Assembly: GCF_014189855.1 (NCBI RefSeq)
Contig: NZ_BJFN01000005.1
Span: 124,001 to 188,000 of the forward strand
Origin: Buttiauxella sp. A111
GTDB lineage: Bacteria; Pseudomonadota; Gammaproteobacteria; Enterobacterales; Enterobacteriaceae
Direction of reading: 5' to 3'
Length of the DNA: 64,000 bases
How positions within the stretch are numbered: the stretch's first letter is position 1; each line of letters starts with the position of its first letter. The notes below the pieces were generated by a model. That model was not told the origin of the DNA and made no database searches. It was given only the letters and a program-made list of their open reading frames with translations. The position numbers were made by a program, and so were the translations under genes. Positions 17,593-26,962 of this stretch are shown in pieces.

Positions 17593-19095
17593 TTAAATGA
17601 AGTGCAGTGAAATCCAGTACAGGCAACCAGACAGCAAAATCGATACTGGCAGAGTAAACACCCACGCCATCAGGATATTGGTAACTGTCTTACGCTGCAA
17701 ACCACCACCATCAACCACCATCGTCCCCGCTACGGAAGAAGACAGTACGTGAGTCGTGGAAACCGGCATACCGGTGTAGCTCGCAATACCAATGGAGACG
17801 GCGGCGGTCACCTGCGCGGACATCCCCTGCGCATAGGTCATGCCTTTCTTACCAATCTTCTCACCGATAGTTGTCGCCACACGACGCCAGCCGATCATGG
17901 TACCGATGCCTAGCGCCAGAGCGACCGCCATGATAATCCAGATTGGTGCGTACTCGATGGTATACAGCAAGTCAGTTTTCAGCTCTTTCAGGAAGCGCTT
18001 ATCTTCCGGTTTGGTTTCCGGCAGCTTGGCTACTTTTTCTGATGTATCAGAGATGCAAAGCAACAGACGGCGCATCTGGCTACGCTGCTCAATGCTCAAC
18101 TTGTCGTAGCTGTCGAGATTGCCCAGCAGCTCTTTTGCACGCTGTACCGCAATAATGGCGCGGCTAGCATCGCAATGGAACTCAGCAGGCTTATCCTGGC
18201 CCTTCACTTCTTCAGGAGTTGGGATAGCCGGATTGAGATCGATGACGTGCTTAATCGCATCGCTGTGCTGTGCGTAGTATTGCTCAAGGTGGGTGATGGC
18301 ATCGCGAGTACGAGCAATGTCGTAACCGGAAGCATTCATATTCACCACGAAGCCCGCAGGAGCTACACCAATCAGCACCAGCATGATCAAACCAATGCCT
18401 TTCTGACCGTCGTTAGCACCATGAGAGAAGCTCACGCCAATAGCGGAGATAATCAGGGCGATACGCGTCCAGAATGGCGGTTTTTTCTTGCCGTCTTGTT
18501 TTTCACGTTCAGCAGGTGTGAGGTGGATACGGCGGCGCTTCTTGGTGCCGCTCCAGTAGCGACGTAGCAAAAAGATTAACCCGCCCGCAACCACCAGACC
18601 CACGATTGGGGAAAGGATCAACGACATGAAAATCCCAATCACTTTCGGGATATTCAGCGCATCAACAACCGAGGTGCCGGTCATCAATGCGTTCGTCAAA
18701 CCAATACCAATGATGGCACCGATAAGCGTATGGGAGCTGGAGGCCGGCAGACCAAAATACCAGGTGCCGAGGTTCCAGATGATAGCGGCCAGCAACATAG
18801 AGAACACCATGGCGAGACCATGAGCGGACCCTACGTTCAACAGCAGATCGGTTGGTAACATATGCACAATCGCATACGCCACGCTCAATCCACCGAGCAG
18901 AACGCCGAGAAAGTTAAATAACGCCGCCATTGCCACCGCGAGTTGCGATCGCATTGCACGTGTATAAATAACGGTTGCCACTGCATTCGCAGTGTCATGA
19001 AAGCCATTGATCGCTTCGTAGAAGAGAACAAATGCCAGGGCAAGTAATAACAAGAGCCCGGTATGTAGATCCAGGCCGGTAAACAGAAATTCCAT
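17593..19095 (-). CDS. pitA: low-affinity phosphate transporter PitA
   Basis: A 500-residue inorganic phosphate:H+ symporter of the PiT family that also carries metal phosphates (Zn, Mg). The duplicated signature [15 protein letters not shown] (near residues 32-46) and [14 protein letters not shown] (near 230-243) is intact, as are [13 protein letters not shown] and [16 protein letters not shown] soluble loop of about 130 residues lies between the halves and is the part most divergent from E. coli PitA. The frame opens at 19161, but ATG 19095 gives [20 protein letters not shown], as in E. coli. Confidence 0.95.
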   Translation of the reverse strand: MEFLFTGLDLHTGLLLLLALAFVLFYEAINGFHDTANAVATVIYTRAMRSQLAVAMAALFNFLGVLLGGLSVAYAIVHMLPTDLLLNVGSAHGLAMVFSMLLAAIIWNLGTWYFGLPASSSHTLIGAIIGIGLTNALMTGTSVVDALNIPKVIGIFMSLILSPIVGLVVAGGLIFLLRRYWSGTKKRRRIHLTPAEREKQDGKKKPPFWTRIALIISAIGVSFSHGANDGQKGIGLIMLVLIGVAPAGFVVNMNASGYDIARTRDAITHLEQYYAQHSDAIKHVIDLNPAIPTPEEVKGQDKPAEFHCDASRAIIAVQRAKELLGNLDSYDKLSIEQRSQMRRLLLCISDTSEKVAKLPETKPEDKRFLKELKTDLLYTIEYAPIWIIMAVALALGIGTMIGWRRVATTIGEKIGKKGMTYAQGMSAQVTAAVSIGIASYTGMPVSTTHVLSSSVAGTMVVDGGGLQRKTVTNILMAWVFTLPVSILLSGCLYWISLHFI

Positions 19096-19324
19096 AGACG
19101 TTACGCCATTGTGAGGACATGAACGCGGCGCATTATGTAAGACAACTCCGTAATGCGCCAACAGAAATATGGACTTTTCTTGATGTTTGTCTGTCCTTCA
19201 TCAAACATTGAAAAGATTTACATATTTATTTTCAATCACCTGCGATTGCTGGTGCGCATTTAGCTGGTGCGGCCATGCGCCTATCTTTACACTTCCTTGC
19301 ATTGAGTATAGTCAGGAGCCGGTC

Positions 19325-20521
19325 GTGGAAAAGTTTGATACTGTTATTATTGGTGCGGGTGCCGCAGGAATGTTCTGTGCAGCGATGGCAGGGCAAGCAG
19401 GCAGTCGTGTGTTACTTATCGATAACGGTAAAAAACCGGGCCGGAAGATCTTGATGTCCGGTGGCGGGCGTTGCAACTTTACTAACCTTTATATCGAGCC
19501 TGCCGCGTATCTCAGCCAAAACCCACATTTTTGCAAATCTGCACTTGCGCGTTATACCCAATGGGATTTTATCGACATGGTCGGTAAGCATGGTATTGCG
19601 TGGCATGAGAAGACGCTTGGTCAACTTTTCTGTGATGATTCGGCACAACAAATTGTCGATATGCTGGTTGCCGAATGTGAAAAAGGGCAAGTCACCACAC
19701 GCTTGCGCAGCGAAGTGTTAGGCATCGAACGTGATGAAAATGGCTATACCATCCAATTAAATGGCGACAGCGTACAAGCGGCAAAATTAGTCATCGCGAC
19801 GGGTGGCCTTTCAATGCCTGGTCTTGGCGCGACACCGTTCGGTTACAAAATTGCCGAGCAGTTTGGGCTGAAAGTTTTACCGACCCGCGCTGGACTGGTG
19901 CCTTTTACGCTACATAAACCGCTACTCGAACAGTTGCAGGTGCTTTCCGGCGTTTCTGTACCTTCGGTTATTACGGCACAAAACGGTGTCAGCTTCCGCG
20001 AAAGTTTGCTGTTTACTCATCGTGGCCTTTCTGGCCCTGCGGTATTGCAACTTTCCAGCTACTGGCAGCCGGGTGAGTTTGTCAGCGTTAACTTACTTCC
20101 CGATACCGATCTGGATGAGCTTCTCAACGAACAGCGCAATGCTCACCCTAATCAAAGCCTGAAAAATACGCTGGCAATCGTGTTACCAAAACGCCTGGTG
20201 GAATGCCTGCAACAGCTAGGACAGATACCGGATGTGACGCTGAAGCAACTGAACTCCCGCCAACAAAATGAGCTGCTGGCAACGCTGCAAGACTGGCGTG
20301 TGCAACCTAACGGTACAGAAGGTTATCGCACCGCAGAAGTGACGCTTGGCGGAGTAGACACCAACGAACTCAGTTCACGCACTATGGAAGCGCGTAACGT
20401 ACCTGGCCTGTATTTCATCGGCGAAGTGATGGACGTTAGCGGTTGGTTAGGTGGATATAACTTCCAGTGGGCGTGGAGCTCTGCGTGGGCTTGTGCGCAA
20501 GATTTGGTGGGTGGAGAGTGA
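19325..20521 (+). CDS. yhiN: YhiN family FAD-dependent oxidoreductase
   Basis: A 398-residue flavoprotein of the HI0933/YhiN family. The N-terminal FAD loop is VIIGAGAAGMF (about residues 7-17), GRKILMSGGGRCNFTN is the family hallmark near 39-54, and the C-terminal TAEVTLGGVDTNELSS and VPGLYFIGEVMDVSGWLGGYN complete the FAD site. The reaction is not known. The frame opens at 19187; GTG 19325 has CAGGAGCCGGTC in front and gives the E. coli N-terminus, so it is preferred. It is divergent from pitA and marks the left border of the variable island. Confidence 0.92.
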   Translation: MEKFDTVIIGAGAAGMFCAAMAGQAGSRVLLIDNGKKPGRKILMSGGGRCNFTNLYIEPAAYLSQNPHFCKSALARYTQWDFIDMVGKHGIAWHEKTLGQLFCDDSAQQIVDMLVAECEKGQVTTRLRSEVLGIERDENGYTIQLNGDSVQAAKLVIATGGLSMPGLGATPFGYKIAEQFGLKVLPTRAGLVPFTLHKPLLEQLQVLSGVSVPSVITAQNGVSFRESLLFTHRGLSGPAVLQLSSYWQPGEFVSVNLLPDTDLDELLNEQRNAHPNQSLKNTLAIVLPKRLVECLQQLGQIPDVTLKQLNSRQQNELLATLQDWRVQPNGTEGYRTAEVTLGGVDTNELSSRTMEARNVPGLYFIGEVMDVSGWLGGYNFQWAWSSAWACAQDLVGGE

Positions 20522-20677
20522 CTCAATTTTGTCGTTAAAACTCGCTCGGAACTGGCGTTGACTATAAACCGTGCCATGACTTAACGGCGTCGGTCACGGT
20601 TTTAATTTCGCGGCTAATGTACGATGGCAGGATGATGAAAACATAGCGTCGTGCGGCGTTTCCTGTCAGAGTTTTTG

Positions 20678-22225
20678 ATGAACAGTTTTGATTTATCCTT
20701 TCTGAAATACCTTCAGGAACATAGCCCGGTTTATGTAGAGGATGCCGTACAACAATTCGGTAAAACACTCTCTACACTGAAACGCACGATGAAAGAAATC
20801 AACGAGCAGCTTGATCCCGCGTTTCATTTGCATATTGAAAATCAATCGATTGTCACCGCAATGGGCTATCGTGAGTACGTGTCATTTCTCGAAAACATTC
20901 ACTTCAATCGTTATCTCACGAGCCCGGAAGAGCGGGTGCGCGATTTAACCGTGGCGCTGTGTTTGCAGAACATCGTCAATAAAAGTGATTATTACCAGAA
21001 ATTCCACGTCAGCCCCGGCACCCTGAAAAATGACAATCAGGCGCTGATGACGTTTCTGCAGGCGAATAAACTTGCGGTGCAAAGTGTTCACCGACAAGGC
21101 TCCCGGCTTCAGGGGGATGAAATTTCATTGCGTATCGCCATTTGTCTCACCATTCTGAAAACGGTCGAAATTGGTGAGGACAACCAACTGGTGCAGCATT
21201 CCGCCAACGAACCCATTAATCGCTCGATCGCCTGTCAGTTTTTGCAGCAGTGCGAGAGGGAAATTCGTGAAGCCGCGGACATTTACTGTCAACGCATCGC
21301 TCCGCGCCTGACGTTGGGCTATAACGGTAAGAAATACTTTCTGGTGTATATGAGCATCGCCCTGCAGCGTACCGGGCGCGGACATTGCATTACCGACACC
21401 CATGCACTGGATTTCGTCACGGCGATGGATTTCAGTCTCCTTGCCTCACCTGCGGAAAACCGTTTTCTCGATTTGCTGCTCTCCTCGCTGTCATTCACCT
21501 GGCGGCCATTCACCTTGTATGACGTTCCGTTGATCGACAAGGTGCAGCGCTTTAGTCAGGCGATCGCCCCTTTTCTTCAGGCGACAATTAATAACCAGCA
21601 GGCCTGGTTCGGTGAGGTCTATCAGTTTATTTATACCGCCATCGTGCAGAACAAATTCAGTCTGTGGTTTGAGGATAAAAAACTGCACCATGTACGTGAG
21701 CACTATCCGGCGCTGTATCAGGGGGTCTGTGTGGAAGTGCGAGAAATTGAGCAAGCCTGGGCGGTGAATTTTTCCCCAGTGCATATTGCGACACTGGTGC
21801 TGATCCTGAAGAAATACGAGTTACAGAATCGCCTTCATGATGAAGTGAAAAAAAGGGTGGTGATCGTCACTAACTCATCAGAAAGCAAAGTCGGCTATTT
21901 TAAAGAAGTGCTTAAGTCATGGTTTCATATTGATATTGTGGCAAGCGTGAACATCAATGAAATACATCAGTTGCAGGATATCCCGTTCGATTTGCTATTA
22001 ACCTTTACCAATAAGATTTCCAGTTATCTGCGTTACTACCAGTACGATTACGTCAAAGTGAGTTTTCATCTGACACAAGAAGATATCTCCACATTGCGTC
22101 AGATGGGTCTTTCACGGGCGAAGAAAAAAATCGCCATTGAAACATTTATTGAAGAGAGCAAGAACCTGGCGGACAGCGAGCTACGGCAGTATCTTGAAGC
22201 TCGCTATCCTGAGATCTTTATCTGA
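20678..22225 (+). CDS. Mga/BglG-type regulator with EIIB-like domain
   Basis: A 515-residue probable transcription regulator. Residues 10-45 (VEDAVQQFGKTLSTLKRTM) and about 105-150 (FHVSPGTLKNDNQALMTFL, then QGSRLQGDEISLRIAICL) look like two helix-turn-helix units of the Mga/BglG type; the middle is helical and PRD-like, and residues about 385-465 (RVVIVTNSSESKVGYFKEVL to YQYDYVKVSF) resemble a PTS EIIB fold, but with Ser where a phosphocysteine is normally found. Such proteins respond to PTS phosphorylation. Its 3' end overlaps that of the convergent deacetylase gene by 8 bp, placing it with the adjacent PTS operon. ATG 20678 is chosen; GTG 20651 is possible. Confidence 0.72.
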   Translation: MNSFDLSFLKYLQEHSPVYVEDAVQQFGKTLSTLKRTMKEINEQLDPAFHLHIENQSIVTAMGYREYVSFLENIHFNRYLTSPEERVRDLTVALCLQNIVNKSDYYQKFHVSPGTLKNDNQALMTFLQANKLAVQSVHRQGSRLQGDEISLRIAICLTILKTVEIGEDNQLVQHSANEPINRSIACQFLQQCEREIREAADIYCQRIAPRLTLGYNGKKYFLVYMSIALQRTGRGHCITDTHALDFVTAMDFSLLASPAENRFLDLLLSSLSFTWRPFTLYDVPLIDKVQRFSQAIAPFLQATINNQQAWFGEVYQFIYTAIVQNKFSLWFEDKKLHHVREHYPALYQGVCVEVREIEQAWAVNFSPVHIATLVLILKKYELQNRLHDEVKKRVVIVTNSSESKVGYFKEVLKSWFHIDIVASVNINEIHQLQDIPFDLLLTFTNKISSYLRYYQYDYVKVSFHLTQEDISTLRQMGLSRAKKKIAIETFIEESKNLADSELRQYLEARYPEIFI

Positions 22226-23432
22226 CATCGGGTAACGGTTGGTGGACGCCGCGACACCACACATGAGTCAGATTTAACGCTTGATCAAGACAGAGAATAT
22301 CCGCGTCTTTCCCCGCAGCCAGACTGCCTTTCTTTGATGCCACTCCCGCAAGCACCGCTGGGTTATGGCAGGCAATTTGCGCCACCGATTCCAGGCCTTT
22401 TTCCAGACGTCCGACGATATTTTTCACGGAATCCAGGAAATTCATTTCCAGCCCGGACACCACCGGCCAGTCATCCGGAGAGACCTGTTGGCACTCGCCA
22501 TTCTTCGCGGTGATTTCCAGTTTCCCATGACGAATGCGAAACGTTTCCTGGCGTAAATAGTGATGAAATTCGTAACCCTCTGGAAAATCGGCATAGCCCA
22601 TGCAATCACTCATGAGCACCAGCCGGCGATCCCCTTTCAGGCGATAGAGGATGTCAAAGGCCTGGGGTTTAATGGTGATTCCACTTTGTTTTGCCACTTC
22701 TGCGTACACGTCCGGGTAATACATCAACGCGCCCACGACACCCAACTCACGGTGATGGAAACCGCGCATGGCGCTGAAAGCATGGGTGAAGTGTTTCAAA
22801 CCGGCGTCAATGGCGGCGGTAATCTGATCAAAGGTGGCATCGGTATGTCCGGCAGAAACCGTAATCCCTTTACCGTGTAAATAGCGGATAAAGGGCAGAG
22901 AGCCTTCCAGTTCCGGTGCCAGTGTGACCAGGCGTATATGTCCTCTTGCCTGCGCGTTAAACTGCTCAAAACCCTCAATCGACGGGGACTGCAGGCAATC
23001 AGCCCGCTGCATTCCCAGATGCTTAGGGTTGATCCACGGCCCTTCCATATGCACACCGATGACCTCTGCGCCATCCGATGGCTTCGCCGCTTCGAGATAC
23101 TCAGCGGCGGCGGCTAAAGATGATTTCAGAAAATCGTCAGGCATGGTGCCGGAAGTCGCCAGATAAGATGTGACACCACTACTGACTAAATCGCGGCTCA
23201 TGTTGACCAGCGAGGCATGATCGCCTTTATAGGCGAACGAGCCGCGCCCCCAGCCATGCACATGAATATCGACAAATCCGGGCATCAGGTAACTGCTGCC
23301 ATAATCCGTGGCCGGGCCGGACCAGCTATCTTCAATGCCGAGGATAGTGCCGTTTTCAATGAGCAAATACCCGGCACGAATGCCATCTGGTGTCACAATA
23401 TGCGTTGATTTTAGGGCCGTGACGTCACTCAT
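22218..23432 (-). CDS. NagA-like N-acetylglucosamine-6-phosphate deacetylase
   Basis: A 404-residue amidohydrolase of the NagA family. Metal and catalytic residues can be matched: HVHG (H57, H59), E128 in HMEGPW, H194 in SAGHTDAT, H215 in FTHAFSAM and the general base D274 in MSDCMG. E. coli NagA has no HxH here, so this copy may bind two metals. It should remove an N-acyl group from a hexosamine 6-phosphate, but the substrate may not be plain GlcNAc-6-P. It is last in an operon after the PTS permease and lyase (3-nt gap). No nagB or nagC neighbour is present. Confidence 0.8.
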   Translation of the reverse strand: MSDVTALKSTHIVTPDGIRAGYLLIENGTILGIEDSWSGPATDYGSSYLMPGFVDIHVHGWGRGSFAYKGDHASLVNMSRDLVSSGVTSYLATSGTMPDDFLKSSLAAAAEYLEAAKPSDGAEVIGVHMEGPWINPKHLGMQRADCLQSPSIEGFEQFNAQARGHIRLVTLAPELEGSLPFIRYLHGKGITVSAGHTDATFDQITAAIDAGLKHFTHAFSAMRGFHHRELGVVGALMYYPDVYAEVAKQSGITIKPQAFDILYRLKGDRRLVLMSDCMGYADFPEGYEFHHYLRQETFRIRHGKLEITAKNGECQQVSPDDWPVVSGLEMNFLDSVKNIVGRLEKGLESVAQIACHNPAVLAGVASKKGSLAAGKDADILCLDQALNLTHVWCRGVHQPLPDVR

Positions 23433-23435
23433 TTA

Positions 23436-24785
23436 TCACTCCTTTCTGGCAAAAACGGTGTGAGCCAGTTCCTCTGCCAACACCGCGCAAAGGCCGGTAT
23501 AGGCAGCCGGATCAAGCAACTCACGGATTTCGTCATCAGTGAAGTTGTCGCGAATCACCGGCTCGTTGCGCAGCACACTGCCGTAATCCAACCCTTCATG
23601 AGTACTGCGCATCGCCATGGTGTAGACCAGTTCATGCGCCGGATCTTTCCCTAACCGTTCAACCAGGCTCATCATGATTTTTTCGCTGTTGATCAGACCG
23701 TGCGTCAGCATCACGTTTTGCTGCATACGCGATTTATCGACGATCAGAGTGCGGGTCAGTTCTTCAGCGCGAAGAACGATTTCTGCCATCAATTCAATGC
23801 TTTCTTGTAGGTTGGCATCAAAGATGAAATAGGCAGAACTGTCGGCCTCAAACGGACGCGGACAGACGTACAATGACGATGTCATCACGGCATACAGTCG
23901 CTGGGCGTTCGCTATAATTCCCTTCGCCAGTTTCGGGTTCACTTTTTGCGGCATCGTGCTGCTGCCGACAGTACCTTTGGCAAAGGCTTCTGACACTTCA
24001 CCAAACTCCTCGCTGGATGTCTGATAAACCTCTTCGGCAATTTTGTGGAAGGTGGTGGCAAGCAGGCACAAATTGCTGATGTATTCGGCGCGATAGACTC
24101 GTGCATTGCGGGAAGGCACGCGCATTGGGTGCATATCCAGCGCTTCTGCGACCAGATCCTGCACCTGCCGCCCCGGTTCTCCGGTGGCGTGGAAGGCGCC
24201 CACTGCACCTCCCATCATCACGGTAAAGACGCGTTTTTCCGCTTCTTGCATCCGTTCAACGGCACCCAGAAGCTCGTAAATCCATACCGACACCTTGTAA
24301 CCGTAGGTAATTGGCAGGGCATGTTTTCCGTGGGTGCGTCCCGCCATCAGGGTGTCTTTGTGTTGCAGGGCAAGGTTTGCCAGGTTCTCAAGCGTGGCAT
24401 CCACAAAGCTCATCAGCTGCTGGTGGAACTGTTTCACCAACAGGAGATGCGCGGTTTGTTGGATGTTTTGAGTCGTCACCCCGTAGTGCACATATTTGCC
24501 GCTTTCTTCATCGCACGCTTTGACCAGCACTTTAATCACCGGTACAAATCCGTGCCCGATTTCCCGCAGCAGGCGCTCGACTTCTGCCAGGTCAATACGG
24601 TCAAGCTGACAGTTTTCGGCGATATTTTTTGCCGCTGAAGCAGGAATAATGCCGACCTTAGCCTGTGCCGTCGCCAGCGCAGCCTCCACATCAAGCCAGG
24701 ACTGAACCCGGGCTTCGTGGGTAAACAAGGCTTTCATTCCTTTGTCATCAATGGTTTTACTTTTTGAATCATAAAGTGCGCGCAT
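23436..24785 (-). CDS. adenylosuccinate lyase-superfamily lyase in a sugar PTS operon
   Basis: A 449-residue member of the fumarase/aspartase superfamily, closest in style to PurB. It has the catalytic-histidine motif MAGRTHGKHALPITYG (H152) and the signature GSSTMPQKVNP (residues 274-284, catalytic Ser loop), and an ADSL-type C-terminal helical domain. Family enzymes release fumarate from a succinyl-substituted N or O atom. Its place between a sugar PTS permease (2-nt gap) and a NagA-like deacetylase (3-nt gap) argues against purine synthesis and for cleavage of an aspartyl- or succinyl-type sugar conjugate. The substrate is not known. Confidence 0.82.
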   Translation of the reverse strand: MRALYDSKSKTIDDKGMKALFTHEARVQSWLDVEAALATAQAKVGIIPASAAKNIAENCQLDRIDLAEVERLLREIGHGFVPVIKVLVKACDEESGKYVHYGVTTQNIQQTAHLLLVKQFHQQLMSFVDATLENLANLALQHKDTLMAGRTHGKHALPITYGYKVSVWIYELLGAVERMQEAEKRVFTVMMGGAVGAFHATGEPGRQVQDLVAEALDMHPMRVPSRNARVYRAEYISNLCLLATTFHKIAEEVYQTSSEEFGEVSEAFAKGTVGSSTMPQKVNPKLAKGIIANAQRLYAVMTSSLYVCPRPFEADSSAYFIFDANLQESIELMAEIVLRAEELTRTLIVDKSRMQQNVMLTHGLINSEKIMMSLVERLGKDPAHELVYTMAMRSTHEGLDYGSVLRNEPVIRDNFTDDEIRELLDPAAYTGLCAVLAEELAHTVFARKE

Positions 24786-24787
24786 GG

Positions 24788-26350
24788 TTATTTCTCCTGT
24801 TTGGCCATGGCATCGTCCACCGCGTTGCGGACGAACTCAACATGAGGGCCAAAAACAACATGAATATGGTTACTGGACGGAATAAAGGTTCCCAGCGCTC
24901 CCGCTTCTTTCAGAATCGCCATATCCAGTTTCTTTTGGTCGGCAAGATCGATACGCAAACGTGATACGCAGTTCTCGACGCGTTTAATATTGCTTTTGCC
25001 ACCAAGACCTTCCACGACCAGAGCGGCGACTTTGTCGTACTCTTTATTGTTCAAGAGGGTGCTGTCGCCCATGTCACTTTCGCGGCCCGGCGTTTTAATG
25101 TCGAACTTGCGAATGGCGAAACGGAAGACAAAGTAGAACACCACAAAGTTAACGATGCCCAGCAGAATGAGGTTGAGCCACTGAGTGTGTTCATACATCA
25201 GACCAAAGATGCCAAAGTCAAAAATAGTGCCACGAATATAGCCCACGGAAACATCAAGCATCTGTAGTGGGATAGTCAGCAGACCACACAGCACGGCGTA
25301 AACAATAAACAGCTTCGGCGCAATAAACAGGAAGGAGAATTCCAGTGGTTCGGTGACATTTCCGAGCACCGCAGTTAATACCACCGTCAGGATCATGCCT
25401 TTGGCGAACTTTCTGTTCTTCATGTAGGCCATGTGGTACATCGCCAGACCGATAGCAGGAACACGGAACAAGGTTGTCAGCATTTGCGAAGACGCAAGAT
25501 AGCTGGTCAGCGTTGGCATATATTCTTTCCACGCTGGATGGTTTGGTCCTAACTCAAACAGGATTTTATTCATTGCCGGCAGGATACCGACATAAGTTTG
25601 CCCATCAATTAAGTAGGTCCCACCGGCTGCGGTAAAGCGAACGGTAGAGCTTAAAACATGGTGTAAACCGAAGGGGATTAACAGACGATTGAGCGTCATA
25701 TAGATCCCGGCACCAATATCCGGCGCCATCATGACCGTCGAAAGGCTGTTCATTCCGGCGGTAAACAGATCCCAGATGAAGGGAATGGCCAGGCCGACAG
25801 GGATGGTAAAAGCAATGGATAAAATGGCGACGGATTTTTTACCGCTGAAAAAGGCAAAGGCCAGCGGTAACTGTAAACGGTAATATTTATCCGTCACTTT
25901 TGCCGCCAGGAGGCCGGCGATGATGCCGCCAAGAGCCTCGATCTTCAACGTCTGGATCCCCAGCACCATGCCTTGCCCAACCAGCGATAAATCTCCTTTC
26001 GCAAGCTGGCCTGCCAGTTTTAAGTGCACGTGCATTGAAATCAACAGCGTGAGGTAGGCCACAACAGAGGCAAAAACGGCGATACCTTTTTCTTTTTTAG
26101 ACATGCCATAAGCGACACCCATCGCAAAAAGCAGAGGGATATTTTGGAATACCACGCTGCTGATTAAACCAAGCGATGAGAGCAAGTCTTTAAAAATGGC
26201 GTTACCTAAAAAAGGTAACTTTTCAATCATATAGTTCTGGCCCAGCGCGCTACAAATGCCCATAACCATGCCGACAGGTGCCAGCACAGCAATAGGTAAT
26301 AGCAACGACCGTCCGAACGTTTGTATTTCATTCTTAAAATTAGCGTTCAT
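24788..26350 (-). CDS. PTS EIIBC permease, glucose/GlcNAc family
   Basis: A 520-residue PTS transporter. Residues 1-410 form the EIIC membrane channel of the glucose superfamily (SLLLPIAVLAPVGMVMGICS, PLLFAMGVAYGMSKKEKG, FGLHHVLSS, GNVTEPLEFSFLFIAP, the last being the sugar-site GxTEPxEF motif). Residues about 430-520 are a GlcB-type EIIB with the phosphocysteine C461 in VENCVSRLRIDL. There is no EIIA domain, so it must use a general EIIA such as Crr. The EIIC fits an N-acetyl-hexosamine or glucoside-like sugar. ATG 26350 follows AGGATGAGTCT. It is first of three tightly packed genes. Confidence 0.88.
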   Translation of the reverse strand: MNANFKNEIQTFGRSLLLPIAVLAPVGMVMGICSALGQNYMIEKLPFLGNAIFKDLLSSLGLISSVVFQNIPLLFAMGVAYGMSKKEKGIAVFASVVAYLTLLISMHVHLKLAGQLAKGDLSLVGQGMVLGIQTLKIEALGGIIAGLLAAKVTDKYYRLQLPLAFAFFSGKKSVAILSIAFTIPVGLAIPFIWDLFTAGMNSLSTVMMAPDIGAGIYMTLNRLLIPFGLHHVLSSTVRFTAAGGTYLIDGQTYVGILPAMNKILFELGPNHPAWKEYMPTLTSYLASSQMLTTLFRVPAIGLAMYHMAYMKNRKFAKGMILTVVLTAVLGNVTEPLEFSFLFIAPKLFIVYAVLCGLLTIPLQMLDVSVGYIRGTIFDFGIFGLMYEHTQWLNLILLGIVNFVVFYFVFRFAIRKFDIKTPGRESDMGDSTLLNNKEYDKVAALVVEGLGGKSNIKRVENCVSRLRIDLADQKKLDMAILKEAGALGTFIPSSNHIHVVFGPHVEFVRNAVDDAMAKQEK

Positions 26351-26505
26351 AGACTCATCCTGAAGTGTTGTCTTCGATACATAAGACACGTTATCGGCAT
26401 GAGCGAGCAAGGCCAAAAACTGGGCTGATTCAGGCGCAAGATTTGCCCCTAACATTGGTGGAGCAGAAATCCATCGGTGCCCACTCCAGTCCCTATATAA
26501 CGGGT

Positions 26506-26535
26506 CATATATTCCCGAATATACGCCAGGTTCAA
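26506..26535 (-). promoter_or_regulatory. candidate promoter and operator of the PTS operon
   Basis: On the minus strand TTGAAC (26535-26530) and TATATG (26511-26506) are spaced by 18 bp, pointing at the PTS operon about 150 nt downstream. The perfect palindrome TATATTCCCGAATATA (26508-26523) overlaps the -10 side and is a plausible operator. Reading by eye only. Confidence 0.35.
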
Positions 26536-26962
26536 AATGATGACGGGACGCTGACGATGAAAAGTATTCGTGGGAAAACGTTGATAGTCATCGTGTGATA
26601 TTTTACTAAATATATCTCGGTCTTTATATTCATCTTGTGAATATAAAGCATATTTAACGACTGTTATTACAAATCTAATTCCTTGATGTTTTTGATTTAT
26701 ATTACTTGGTTTTGTTGAGTAACTATATGAATTTATTTTGTTTTTTAAATATATAAAAACCGTAAAGGTTATTTTTTTAAAACTGACCCCATGATTTTTT
26801 TGCTGTCAATCACGTCTGCTCATTTTTAGGAGTTTGCATTCATATATTATCTGAAACACTGTGGTAATATTTAGAAATAAGTTCACGGGTTATTTTGATT
26901 TTTTGCTGTAAGTCGTTTTAAAAACTCACTCTCGCTGATTAATTATTTAACAGGAAGTTAAT
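26536..26962. other. A+T-rich non-coding stretch upstream of cdiB
   Basis: About 430 bp without a credible gene between the PTS promoter region and cdiB. It is strongly A+T-rich from 26590 to 26940 with several poly-T runs, much unlike the flanking genes. It should contain the cdi operon promoter. The GTG start of cdiB is preceded by CAGGAAGTTAAT. Such A+T-rich leaders are typical H-NS targets, which is inference. Confidence 0.5.

Noticed and set aside
23436-24785. The lyase as the cell's housekeeping purB
   Set aside because: It lies in a sugar PTS operon, away from the usual purB-hflD-mnmA context, and is closer to a specialised paralogue. Not fully excluded.
26365-26598. 77-codon open frame upstream of cdiB on the + strand
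   Set aside because: It overlaps the PTS operon leader, has no ribosome-binding site and no protein-like composition; the region is better explained as a control region.
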